DNA of 11,789 nt, taken from the NCBI GenBank assembly GCA_905201915.1, contig CAJKQE010000069.1, positions 1-11,789 of the forward strand. The letters are read 5' to 3'. Origin of the DNA: an uncultured Lachnospiraceae bacterium (GTDB taxonomy: Bacteria > Bacillota > Clostridia > Lachnospirales > Lachnospiraceae). The notes under the pieces were generated by a model. It had not been told where the DNA came from. It made no database searches and saw only the letters and a program-made list of their open reading frames with translations. The stretch's first letter is position 1. Every line of letters begins with the position of its first letter. This document shows positions 1-6,429 of this stretch, one piece after another. A program made the translations under genes and the position numbers.

Positions 1-84
1 ATTTTCCATACCTTTGTCTGTTTTTGGTGGGAAAAGCTCGAAAGAAAGGAGCATTTTCTCTCTCATTGCATCTGATAATTTCAT
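1..84 (-). CDS. metF: 5,10-methylenetetrahydrofolate reductase, N-terminus (partial)
   Basis: Only the first 28 codons are present; the gene continues beyond the left edge. The peptide starts MKLSDAMREKM and contains SFELFPPKTDKGME (residues 14-27), matching the N-terminal (S/F)FEFFPPKT signature of the MetF TIM barrel, where the conserved Glu acts in catalysis. MetF interconverts methylene- and methyl-tetrahydrofolate in methionine synthesis and in the methyl branch of the Wood-Ljungdahl pathway. The start is fixed by a strong GGAGGT (93-98) 8 nt upstream of the ATG. It is the third gene of a minus-strand unit after the His-rich gene and CooT, with a 63-nt gap after CooT. The nickel-protein neighbours favour an acetogenic or CODH-linked role, but that is inference because the rest of the cluster lies outside the window. 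Confidence 0.85.
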   Translation of the reverse strand, partial: MKLSDAMREKMLLSFELFPPKTDKGMEN

Positions 85-103
85 AAGTTTGTACCTCCGC
101 ATT

Positions 104-128
104 TTAAAATATTATAGTATTATTTTAA
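104..128. repeat. AT-only imperfect palindrome in the CooT-metF gap
   Basis: A 25-bp dyad with 8-bp outer arms (TTAAAATA / TATTTTAA) lies between the CooT stop and the metF ribosome binding site. On the minus strand it contains TATAAT (111-116), which could be the -10 of an internal metF promoter. I find no good -35 at 16-18 bp; the nearest match, TTTACA at 139-144, is 22 bp away. It may also simply reflect AT-rich spacer composition. Confidence 0.3.
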
Positions 129-147
129 GGTGTTACCCTGTAAAATC

Positions 148-330
148 TCATTCGCAGTCCAGCTTTACAATGCTGTTTGCCAAATCCACCATGAGGATTT
201 TCCCTTTTATTACTGTTTTTTCACCCATGATATCTCGAAGAATAACATTTTCTCCTTCCACATCAATACGGCTTACCATTTTACAAATAACAGTATTATC
301 ACTTTCTTTTTGAACAGTTGCAAGACACAT
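148..330 (-). CDS. cooT: CooT family nickel-binding protein
   Basis: A complete 60-residue protein beginning MCLATV, followed by a short beta-rich body with a glycine turn (EGENVILRDIMGEKTVIKGKI, broadly residues 25-45). Small proteins starting MC(M/L)A are the hallmark of the CooT family, formerly an RNA_bind_2-type DUF. In Rhodospirillum CooT, Cys2 binds nickel in a homodimer and supports maturation of carbon monoxide dehydrogenase. Cys2 is present here. Other cysteines are C16 and C59. The ATG lies only 2 nt after the stop of the upstream His-rich gene, and its ribosome binding site AAGGAGG sits inside that gene's last codons, so translation is probably coupled. Neighbours are a His/Cys-rich putative metal protein and metF, consistent with nickel supply for a CODH/acetyl-CoA synthase, which is not visible in the window. 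Family assignment is fairly firm; partner enzyme is inferred. Confidence 0.8.
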   Translation of the reverse strand: MCLATVQKESDNTVICKMVSRIDVEGENVILRDIMGEKTVIKGKILMVDLANSIVKLDCE

Positions 331-332
331 AT

Positions 333-659
333 TTACGCCTCCTTTAAATGTTCTTTAACAAGTGTCAGGGCCAGTCCTAAACGCATATTGCCTTTTTTGA
401 AATCTGCAACGCCTTCTTTAATAGTTTTTGCTGCATCCGGCATACCTAATTTTTCCAGATTATCTGCCATCTGATCCAGCTCCTCTGCATGATGCTCATT
501 GTGTGACAACATATAATTCAATAAAGCTACCACTTCATCTGTACAGTTTCCCTGACAGTCACTATTACAGTTACCACAGTGTTCGTGACCATGGTCATGG
601 TCATGATGATCACTGCCATGAGGGATTACATTGCCATTTTCATCTTTGATTAAATGCAT
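333..659 (-). CDS. His/Cys-rich putative metal-binding protein
   Basis: A 108-residue protein with two parts. Residues 14-39 form a metal-ligand tract: His at 14, 18, 19, 21, 23, 25 and 27, then Cys at 28, 31, 35 and 39. Residues 41-108 look all-helical (LLNYMLSHNEHHAEEL, then EKLGMPDAAKTIKEG and a GN..L..AL..V segment). A similar helical tail occurs in metal-related proteins of anaerobes, recalled without a search. I infer nickel or cobalt storage or delivery because CooT follows immediately; zinc is an alternative. I chose the ATG at 659 rather than an upstream in-frame ATG at 758 because AAAGGATGG (664-672) precedes 659, and because the upstream start lies at the -35 of a strong promoter (730-758) and so would not be transcribed. 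It is the first gene of the unit with cooT and metF. Confidence 0.7.
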   Translation of the reverse strand: MHLIKDENGNVIPHGSDHHDHDHGHEHCGNCNSDCQGNCTDEVVALLNYMLSHNEHHAEELDQMADNLEKLGMPDAAKTIKEGVADFKKGNMRLGLALTLVKEHLKEA

Positions 660-674
660 TTTTCCATCCTTTCT

Positions 675-700
675 GTGCGCTATTTTATTTTTTTGCGCAC
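675..700. repeat. Gapped palindrome GTGCGC-N14-GCGCAC in the leader of the His-rich gene
   Basis: Perfect 6-bp arms lie at 675-680 and 695-700, with a 14-nt spacer made only of A and T. The element sits between the promoter -10 (730-735) and the ribosome binding site (664-672) of the His-rich gene. The GC-only-core arms stand out sharply from the AT-rich surroundings. It could be an operator for a dimeric regulator, with half-site centres 20 bp apart (about two helical turns), or an mRNA hairpin just upstream of the ribosome binding site. Which one is unknown. Confidence 0.5.
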
Positions 701-729
701 TGAATGACAATAATTTATCAATTACATTC

Positions 730-758
730 ATTATACATGGTTTCATTATTTTTATCAA
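730..758 (-). promoter_or_regulatory. Sigma-A promoter for His-rich gene, cooT and metF
   Basis: On the minus strand, TTGATA (753-758) is separated by 17 bp from TATAAT (730-735). This is a near-perfect sigma-A promoter. The predicted transcription start is near 723, giving a leader of about 64 nt that carries the gapped palindrome at 675-700. Confidence 0.8.
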
Positions 759-995
759 GATATTTTATGTTTTTTTCTACGTCCAACCTGTAAATATTTT
801 CAATATCTCCTCTTATTCACTTAACTTTTTGTTATTTTTGTGCAATAGCTTCAAAAGCTTCTTTTTCCCCTTTGTATACCTCACCTTCCTGACATCTTTT
901 ACTATATACAGAAAACAGCAATTTCTCCGTTATTCGTCATGAATTTTGTAGGTTTTTGAACAATCTTTTTACCAATGTAAAATTTAATAAAAACG

Positions 996-1026
996 TTGTA
1001 CATTCTTCATATTTCCATGTTATACT
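996..1026 (+). promoter_or_regulatory. Extended -10 promoter of the aldo/keto reductase gene
   Basis: TGTTATACT (1018-1026) is an extended -10 element (TGn plus TATACT). A weak -35 lies upstream: TGTACA at 997-1002 with an 18-bp spacer, or TTGTAC at 996-1001 with 19 bp. The predicted start is near 1033, leaving a very short leader before the AAGGAGGT ribosome binding site at 1038-1045. Confidence 0.6.
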
Positions 1027-1051
1027 ATTTGCAATATAAGGAGGTTTTTAT

Positions 1052-1885
1052 ATGTCTTTCGGCAATCATATTATTCATTTAAACGACACAAAAGAAATGC
1101 CCCTTTTAGGACTTGGCACATATAAAATGACAGATGACAATCAATTAAAACAAAGAATTTTAGAAGCATTTTCCTGCGGTTACCACTTAATTGATACAGC
1201 TTCTTTTTATAAGAATGAAGAAGGCATTGGAAAATCCATCAAAGCTCTTTCCATTCCCCGAAGTGAATTATTTATTACTACAAAACTCTGGAATACTGCA
1301 CAACGTATTGAAAATATCGAAGATAGTTTTTATCGCAGTCTTGAACGTCTGGGACTGGATTATCTGGATTTGTATTTAGTTCACTGGCCTGTTCCCGGTT
1401 GCTTTTGCAATACCTGGCGTATTTTTGAAAAATTACAGGCTTCTGGAGTAATAAAGTCTATTGGTGTTTCCAATTTCTCCATACATGATTTAGAGCTTTT
1501 AAAAGAATCCTCTGATATTGTTCCGGCAGTCAATCAAGTAGAAATACATCCTCTTTTCCAAAATCCGGAGCTTACTACCTATTGCCAAAAAAGCGGTATT
1601 ACATTGCAGGCTTATGCGCCTCTTGCCAGAGGTGCGTATTTAAACAGTCCGCTAATGATTGAAATCGGAAACCGACACAAAAAAACACCCGCACAAATTG
1701 GTCTTCGCTGGCTTATACAACAAAATATAGCGGTCATTCCAAAATCAGAACAAAAAAATCATTTAGAAGAAAACAGCAAAATATTTGATTTCTCTTTAAC
1801 ACCAGAAGAAATGGCAGCAATTTCTGCTATGAATACCGGTCAACGTATTATTAATGCACCTGAAGATATTGTATCTTATTTATAA
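1052..1885 (+). CDS. Aldo/keto reductase
   Basis: A complete 277-residue cytosolic NAD(P)H-dependent oxidoreductase of the AKR superfamily, of typical single-domain length. The sequence shows the N-terminal LGLGTYKM (19-26), LIDTASFY (46-53), TTKLW (76-80), YLVHWP (108-113), SIGVSNF (136-142), NQVEIHP (161-167), QAYAPLARG (186-194) and the cofactor-site IPKS (229-232). The family's catalytic tetrad is intact: Asp48, Tyr53, Lys78 and His111. It resembles the 2,5-diketo-gluconate reductase/YvgN-like group of small AKRs that reduce aldehydes such as methylglyoxal. The true substrate cannot be read from the sequence. The ATG at 1052 follows AAGGAGGT (1038-1045). It is monocistronic, with its own promoter and a strong terminator, and is transcribed away from the nickel/metF unit, so no shared function is implied. 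Confidence 0.92.
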   Translation: MSFGNHIIHLNDTKEMPLLGLGTYKMTDDNQLKQRILEAFSCGYHLIDTASFYKNEEGIGKSIKALSIPRSELFITTKLWNTAQRIENIEDSFYRSLERLGLDYLDLYLVHWPVPGCFCNTWRIFEKLQASGVIKSIGVSNFSIHDLELLKESSDIVPAVNQVEIHPLFQNPELTTYCQKSGITLQAYAPLARGAYLNSPLMIEIGNRHKKTPAQIGLRWLIQQNIAVIPKSEQKNHLEENSKIFDFSLTPEEMAAISAMNTGQRIINAPEDIVSYL

Positions 1886-1898
1886 TTATACAAAGTAA

Positions 1899-1935
1899 AA
1901 AGAAGCTGCATATCATACAAATATGCAGCTTCTTT
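1899..1935. terminator. Bidirectional terminator between AKR and gpsA
   Basis: A perfect 15-bp inverted repeat (arms 1899-1913 and 1921-1935, loop of 7 nt) lies between the two convergent genes. On the minus strand the stem ends in CTTCTTTTTAC, a good U-tract that ends the gpsA operon. On the plus strand the stem ends in TTCTTT, a weaker tract for the reductase transcript. Confidence 0.85.
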
Positions 1936-1942
1936 GGCTCTG

Positions 1943-2959
1943 TTATTCTATTGTCCATGTACTATCCCATGATTCGATTTTTCTGTCTCTTACCATCAAT
2001 TCGTTTACCGCATCTGCCGGTGCTTTTCCTTCAAAAAGCACTTTGTTTACCTGCTCAATAATCGGCATTTCCACTTTATATTTTTGCGACAATGCAAGAC
2101 CGGCTTTTGCAGAATATACACCTTCCACTACCATGTTGACTTCATCCATAGCCTGATGCATACTTCTTCCCTGTCCCATGAGATAACCAGCTTTTCTATT
2201 TCTGCTGTGTTTACTGGCGCAAGTTACAATCAAATCTCCAATGCCGGACAATCCGTAAAAAGTATCTGCTTTTGCACCCATAGCAATACCTAGACGGGCA
2301 ATCTCTGTAATTCCTCTTGTAATTAATGCAGCTTTTGTATTATCTCCGTATCCTAATCCATCTGCTGTTCCTGCTGCCAGTGCAATCACATTCTTCAGCG
2401 CACCGCCCAACTCGATTCCCAGAATATCCGGACTGATATAAACACGAAATACAGGACTCATAAAAATATTCTGCAAAAACTCCGCCGTTTCTTTATCCTT
2501 CGCTCCGACTACGCAGGTAGTAGGAAGTCCACGACTTACCTCTTCTGCATGACTTGGACCTGACAGTACACACCCTTTTGCTCCCGGAATTTCTTCCTCA
2601 ATAATATCCGTAAGTGTCATCAGGGTAGTTTCCTCTATTCCCTTTGCCACATTTACAATCAACTGCCCTTTCTTTACATAAGGAGCAACCTTTCTTGCTG
2701 TACTGCGTACAGCTACAGAAGGTACTGCCAAAACAATTACATCTTTTTCTGTCAGAGCGCTTTCTAAATCACCAGTAATCTCAATCCCCTCCGGTATCTG
2801 TACCCCCGGCAATTTTGATTTGTGTTCTCTGCTTTTCGCCAACTCTTTTGCTTCTTCTTCTCTGTGAGACCACAAAGTTACACAGTGCCCATTTTTTTCT
2901 AAAAGAATTGCCAGAGCTGTGCCCCAGCTTCCTGCCCCAATTACACTTACTTTGCTCAT
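1943..2959 (-). CDS. gpsA: NAD(P)-dependent glycerol-3-phosphate dehydrogenase
   Basis: GpsA reduces dihydroxyacetone phosphate to sn-glycerol-3-phosphate, the backbone for phospholipids. The 338 residues match the usual family length. The N-terminus carries the Rossmann dinucleotide motif GAGSWG (8-13). Further landmarks are VLAVPS (76-81), NVAKGIE (103-109), LSGPSHAEEV (132-141), GALKNVIALAAG (186-197) containing the expected catalytic Lys189, and SGIGDLIVTC (238-247) followed by SRNR (252-255). The C-terminal tail SWDSTWTIE extends a little past the conserved core. The ATG is 6 nt after the plsY stop, and its AGAGGT ribosome binding site overlaps the end of plsY. It is the last gene of the DUF512-der-plsY-gpsA operon, directly after the acyltransferase that uses its product, and ends at the shared terminator at 1899-1935. 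Confidence 0.96.
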   Translation of the reverse strand: MSKVSVIGAGSWGTALAILLEKNGHCVTLWSHREEEAKELAKSREHKSKLPGVQIPEGIEITGDLESALTEKDVIVLAVPSVAVRSTARKVAPYVKKGQLIVNVAKGIEETTLMTLTDIIEEEIPGAKGCVLSGPSHAEEVSRGLPTTCVVGAKDKETAEFLQNIFMSPVFRVYISPDILGIELGGALKNVIALAAGTADGLGYGDNTKAALITRGITEIARLGIAMGAKADTFYGLSGIGDLIVTCASKHSRNRKAGYLMGQGRSMHQAMDEVNMVVEGVYSAKAGLALSQKYKVEMPIIEQVNKVLFEGKAPADAVNELMVRDRKIESWDSTWTIE

Positions 2960-2965
2960 AAGCTT

Positions 2966-3610
2966 CTACCTCTTTTTCCTAAGAAAAATTTTATTTTCAT
3001 TTCCATGTATCAAACGAACAATATTCTGTCTATGCCTCCAATATGCCAGAAGCATTAAAACTACTGCCACACCGTACATTTCATATAAAGCAGGCTGCGT
3101 ACAGTCATAAGTCCCCATTTGTCCGAAAATAATAAGCGCCACTACAAATCCAAAATACGCCAACAAAGAGCCCAAAGACACATAATGTGTCAGGAAAAAT
3201 GCTCCAAAAAACAATACGGCACAAATCAGAAACAGCCTCCAGTCAAATGCCAACAAAAGACCTACCGATGCTGCAATACCCTTTCCACCTTTAAATTTCA
3301 GATAAAAAGGAAAATTATGTCCCAAAACACAACCCGCACCTGCATATAACTCTAAAAGCAGTAAATCATTTCCCTGGTGTGATGCAAAAAGTAATTTTGC
3401 AATAAGAATAGCCACAACGCATTTTAAACAATCCCCCAAAAGCGTTAATGCCCCTGCTTTTTTTCCCAGCGTTCTCAATGCATTCGTACTTCCTGCATTT
3501 CCACTTCCATGTTCACGTATATCAATTCCGTTTTTCTTTCCATAAATGTAAGCGGTTTGAAACAACCCACATACATAACCGATTGCCAGACAAATCACTC
3601 GCGCTAACAT
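2966..3610 (-). CDS. plsY: Acyl-phosphate:glycerol-3-phosphate acyltransferase
   Basis: PlsY is an integral membrane enzyme that transfers an acyl group from acyl-phosphate to glycerol-3-phosphate, forming lysophosphatidic acid. The 214-residue protein is hydrophobic with several membrane segments (about 1-22, 53-75, 85-100, 115-160, 178-191). The three known cytosolic motifs are present: motif 1 GSGNAGSTNALR (35-46), motif 2 GHNFPFYLKFKGGKG (97-111) with the GGKG acyl-phosphate loop, and motif 3 RHRQNIVRL..GNENK (192-207). Its ATG is 5 nt after the der stop, and the ribosome binding site is the GAGGGAG at the end of der. The adjacent gpsA supplies its substrate, a common pairing in Clostridia. 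Confidence 0.96.
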   Translation of the reverse strand: MLARVICLAIGYVCGLFQTAYIYGKKNGIDIREHGSGNAGSTNALRTLGKKAGALTLLGDCLKCVVAILIAKLLFASHQGNDLLLLELYAGAGCVLGHNFPFYLKFKGGKGIAASVGLLLAFDWRLFLICAVLFFGAFFLTHYVSLGSLLAYFGFVVALIIFGQMGTYDCTQPALYEMYGVAVVLMLLAYWRHRQNIVRLIHGNENKIFLRKKR

Positions 3611-3615
3611 TTTCT

Positions 3616-4941
3616 CTATTCTCCCTCTTTTCGCTCACGAATAATAAACTTCAACGAAGTTCCTTTAAATCCGAATGCTTCTCTGATTTTATTTTCCAAA
3701 TATCTCACATAAGAAAAATGCATCAATTCTTTATCATTTACAAAAATAACAAAAGTAGGCGGTTTTACAGAAACCTGTGTTGTATAGAAGATTTTTAAAC
3801 GTTTCCCCTTGTCAGAAGGTGGCTGCTGAAGAGCTGTTGCTTCTGTAATAATCTCATTTAAGACACCTGTCTGAATACGCAGTGTCTGATTTTCCAGAAC
3901 CATATCAATAGTTTCAAAAAGCTTTGGAATTCTCTGTCCTGTATGTGCAGAAATAAACATAATCTCTGCGTAAGGCATATAAGAAAGAGTCTCTCTTACT
4001 TTATTGGTAAACTTATAAATCGTTTTGTCATTCTTTTCAATAGCATCCCATTTATTTACGGCAATTACCACACCTTTTCCTCTGTCATGAGCAATTCCTG
4101 CAATTTTTGCATCCTGCTCTGTTACACCTTCTGTGGCATCAATCATCATAACCACCACATCTGCTCTTTCTACAGCAGTTACCGTACGAATAATGCTATA
4201 TCTCTCCAGTTCTTCTTTAATCTTGTTTTTTCTACGAAGACCTGCTGTGTCAATAAAAGTATATTCTTTTCCTTGATAAGTCACCTTTGTATCAATAGCA
4301 TCTCTGGTAGTTCCTGCAATGTTAGAAACAATGACTCTATCTTCTCCTAAAATTTTGTTAATCAGAGAAGATTTCCCTACATTTGGTTTTCCTACTACTG
4401 CAATTTTGGGAATTTCATCTTCTTCATCATTTTGTGCATCATCATCGAAATGTTCTACGACTTTTTCCAGCATATCTCCTAATCCCAACATAGATGCAGC
4501 AGAAATAGGTACCGGTTCTCCAATTCCCAAATTATAAAACTCATAAGTATCCATCATGAATTTTTGGAAACTATCCACTTTATTTACAACTAAAACTACT
4601 GGCTTTTTACTTCTTCGAAGCATATCCGCTACTTTTGAATCTGCATCTACCAGGCCCTGACGAACATCTGTCATGAAAATAATGACATCTGCAGTATCAA
4701 TAGCAATCTGTGCCTGCTCTCTCATCTGAGAAAGAATAACATCATTACTCTCCGGTTCAATTCCTCCGGTATCAATCATAGTAAACGTCTTGTCCAACCA
4801 TGTTACTTCTGCATAAATTCTATCTCTTGTTACTCCTGGTGTATCTTTTACAATAGAAATCTTTTCCCCTGCAAGGGCATTAAAAAGTGTTGATTTTCCT
4901 ACATTAGGCCTTCCAACAATTGCTACAATCGGTTTGCTCAT
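3616..4941 (-). CDS. der: Ribosome-assembly GTPase Der (EngA)
   Basis: Der is an essential tandem GTPase acting in late assembly of the 50S ribosomal subunit. The 441 residues match the family. GTPase domain 1 shows GRPNVGKS (10-17), DTPGVTRD (33-40), DTGG (57-60) and NKVD (120-123). Domain 2 shows GKPNVGKSS (184-192), GTTRD (210-214), DTAG (231-234) and NKWD (296-299). An acidic linker (FDDDAQNDEEDE, 165-176) joins them. The C-terminal KH-like domain, about 352-436, contains KIFYTTQVSVKPPTFVIFVN. The start MSKPIVAIVGRPN is typical and follows AAGGAG with correct spacing. It overlaps the 3' end of the upstream DUF512 gene by 38 bp in another frame, which suggests coupled translation. Confidence 0.97.
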   Translation of the reverse strand: MSKPIVAIVGRPNVGKSTLFNALAGEKISIVKDTPGVTRDRIYAEVTWLDKTFTMIDTGGIEPESNDVILSQMREQAQIAIDTADVIIFMTDVRQGLVDADSKVADMLRRSKKPVVLVVNKVDSFQKFMMDTYEFYNLGIGEPVPISAASMLGLGDMLEKVVEHFDDDAQNDEEDEIPKIAVVGKPNVGKSSLINKILGEDRVIVSNIAGTTRDAIDTKVTYQGKEYTFIDTAGLRRKNKIKEELERYSIIRTVTAVERADVVVMMIDATEGVTEQDAKIAGIAHDRGKGVVIAVNKWDAIEKNDKTIYKFTNKVRETLSYMPYAEIMFISAHTGQRIPKLFETIDMVLENQTLRIQTGVLNEIITEATALQQPPSDKGKRLKIFYTTQVSVKPPTFVIFVNDKELMHFSYVRYLENKIREAFGFKGTSLKFIIRERKEGE

Positions 4942-6286
4942 ACATTGTTCTCCTTTTATTTGTTTTTCTTGTATTTTCTCCTAAAACTGCCGCTACAAAA
5001 TCTGCACCTGCTTCATCTACAATCTGCACAGGAACTTTTAAAGCTGTTTCAATTTCACCTACGGTTGTATCATCCAGAAATACATCTTCTCCACTTCGAA
5101 GCAAATTACAAGGAAGCAACAGACATTCTCCCAAATCTTCATTTGCAAGTTGCTTGATTATATCTTGGCCTGTCAAAAGCCCTGACACGGTAATCCTCTC
5201 TCCGAAAAAGTCATTGCGTATTTCATATCCTTGGATTTCTATGTGAGGGAACTTTTCCTTCACTTTATCTGCATATCTGCATATATACGGATATGCTAAC
5301 CTTCCTGTTGCAAAAGAAATCTTTCTCTTTCTGTTATCAGAAACTGTTTCTTCCAGAGCCTCTGTCACTTCTGTATCTAAAAGCCGCAACATACCCACTC
5401 CATTTTCTAACTGAAGATAGCCGTCATATCGTTCTTCCTCAGGAAGTTCTCTGCCTGCCAGCAGATACCATTCATCACTGGCATGAATAAAATGAATCCC
5501 AAATTCAGGAAAGATTTTCTTTTGCCAGCTTTCAATGGTGTCAATTACCTGCGCTGCCTCATCCTTTGTAAAAGGCTCTAATGGATAAAGCCCGTCCCTA
5601 TATTTACTAAGTCCCACAGGAACCACAGAAACGCTGCGCAAATGAGGCAAATACTGTGTTAAATCACAAATACTACGTTCTAATTCAGCCTTATCATTTA
5701 ACCCTTTACACAGAACAATCTGTCCATTCATCTCAATTCCCGCTTCAAATAAGCGCTGTACCTTAGGAAAAATATCTCCGGCAAAACGATTATTCAGCAT
5801 TTTACATCGAAGCTTAGGATTTGTAGTCTGAAAAGAAATATTAATCGGCGCTAAATGATAATGAATAATTCTGTCAATATCATGGTCACTCATATTAGTA
5901 AGCGTTACATAATTCCCCTGTAAAAAAGACAGTCGAGAATCATCGTCTTTAAAATACAGCGTTTCTCGCATTCCCGGTGGCATCTGATCAATAAAGCAAA
6001 AAACACATTTATTTCTACAGGAACGATATTCATCCATCAGACTGTTTTCAAACTCGATGCCTAAATCCTCTTCAAACTCTTTTTCGATTTCCAGTTCCCA
6101 TTCTTCGCCATTTGATTTTCTTACCAGCAATTCTATATATTCATCATTCACCAGATAATGATAATCAAAAACATCTTCTATGGTTTCTCCATTGATGCTG
6201 ATCAACTCATCTCCCGGCTCTAATTCTAACTCCCAGGCAATGCTTCCTTCTTTTACCTGGCTGATTTTATGTCGGTTATTTTTCAT
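4904..6286 (-). CDS. DUF512 protein: PDZ domain plus radical-SAM-like domain
   Basis: A 460-residue protein of the DUF512 family, which has no established function that I know of. Residues about 8-70 resemble a PDZ domain (EGSIAWELELEPGDELISIN, 13-32). Residues 90-97 carry CRNKCVFC, a CX3CX2C cluster motif typical of radical-SAM [4Fe-4S] proteins, followed by FIDQMPPGMR and a core including LQGNYVTLTN, ISFQTTNP and NGQIVLCKGLND. The C-terminal part (about 275-436) includes FATGRLAYPY (325-334), VSGLLTGQDI and LLLPCNLLR (389-397), which fits DUF512. The last 12 codons (through CSNCWKA) overlap der. The ATG at 6286 follows AGGAGG at ideal spacing, and a promoter lies at 6319-6347. It is first in the operon with der, plsY and gpsA, so a link to ribosome assembly or the membrane is possible but unproven. 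Family call is good; activity is unknown. Confidence 0.85.
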   Translation of the reverse strand: MKNNRHKISQVKEGSIAWELELEPGDELISINGETIEDVFDYHYLVNDEYIELLVRKSNGEEWELEIEKEFEEDLGIEFENSLMDEYRSCRNKCVFCFIDQMPPGMRETLYFKDDDSRLSFLQGNYVTLTNMSDHDIDRIIHYHLAPINISFQTTNPKLRCKMLNNRFAGDIFPKVQRLFEAGIEMNGQIVLCKGLNDKAELERSICDLTQYLPHLRSVSVVPVGLSKYRDGLYPLEPFTKDEAAQVIDTIESWQKKIFPEFGIHFIHASDEWYLLAGRELPEEERYDGYLQLENGVGMLRLLDTEVTEALEETVSDNRKRKISFATGRLAYPYICRYADKVKEKFPHIEIQGYEIRNDFFGERITVSGLLTGQDIIKQLANEDLGECLLLPCNLLRSGEDVFLDDTTVGEIETALKVPVQIVDEAGADFVAAVLGENTRKTNKRRTMYEQTDCSNCWKA

Positions 6287-6318
6287 ATTCTTCCTCCTGC
6301 AAATGCCCGTTATTTTTT

Positions 6319-6347
6319 ATAATACCAACATTATATGAAAAAAGCAA
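6319..6347 (-). promoter_or_regulatory. Promoter of the DUF512-der-plsY-gpsA operon
   Basis: On the minus strand, TTGCTT (6342-6347) lies 17 bp upstream of TATTAT (6319-6324). The -10 is preceded by TGG, making an extended -10 that can compensate for the poor -35. The predicted leader is about 25 nt. A second TATAAT-like match further upstream (near 6332-6337) has no better -35. Confidence 0.55.
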
Positions 6348-6356
6348 TATTTTTCC

Positions 6357-6386
6357 TTGACTCTCATGCGTGTCGAATGTTATAAC
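6357..6386 (+). promoter_or_regulatory. Promoter of the PRPP synthetase gene
   Basis: TTGACT (6357-6362) is followed 18 bp later by TATAAC (6381-6386), preceded by TGT to form an extended -10. The predicted start is near 6393. The promoter is divergent from, and about 10 bp away from, the -35 of the DUF512 operon, so the two could influence each other. Confidence 0.7.
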
Positions 6387-6429
6387 TTATTGTGTAATTA
6401 TGTCAAATAACTGTAAAATGGAGGTCATT

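Larger units (their letters stand above)
660..1051. other. 392-bp intergenic region between divergent genes
   Basis: This stretch separates the minus-strand His-rich gene from the plus-strand aldo/keto reductase. It holds the His-rich gene's ribosome binding site, gapped palindrome and promoter on the left (664-758), and the reductase promoter and ribosome binding site on the right (996-1045). Between about 760 and 990 it is AT-rich with no convincing gene. A minus-strand frame of 29 sense codons (832-921) is discussed under findings. Confidence 0.7.

Noticed and set aside
428..649. Plus-strand frame with a His-rich end (GHGHDDHCHEG)
   Set aside because: It is the antisense of the His-rich gene, whose GAT/CAT/CAC codons read as His/Asp on both strands. 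It has no ribosome binding site.
660..758. Longer N-terminus for the His-rich protein starting at 758
   Set aside because: The extra 33 codons overlap the -35, -10 and leader of a strong promoter, and the ATG at 659 has the better ribosome binding site.
631..942. Plus-strand hydrophobic frame of about 100 residues in the spacer
   Set aside because: It is Phe/Ile/Leu-rich because the strand is T-rich, has no ribosome binding site, and crosses the strong minus-strand promoter.
3119..3349. Plus-strand Lys/Gln-rich frame inside plsY
   Set aside because: It is antisense to the hydrophobic plsY coding sequence and has no ribosome binding site.
6370..6429. Upstream GTG start for prs
   Set aside because: It lies before the extended -10 at 6378-6386. 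The ATG at 6430 has GGAGGT upstream.
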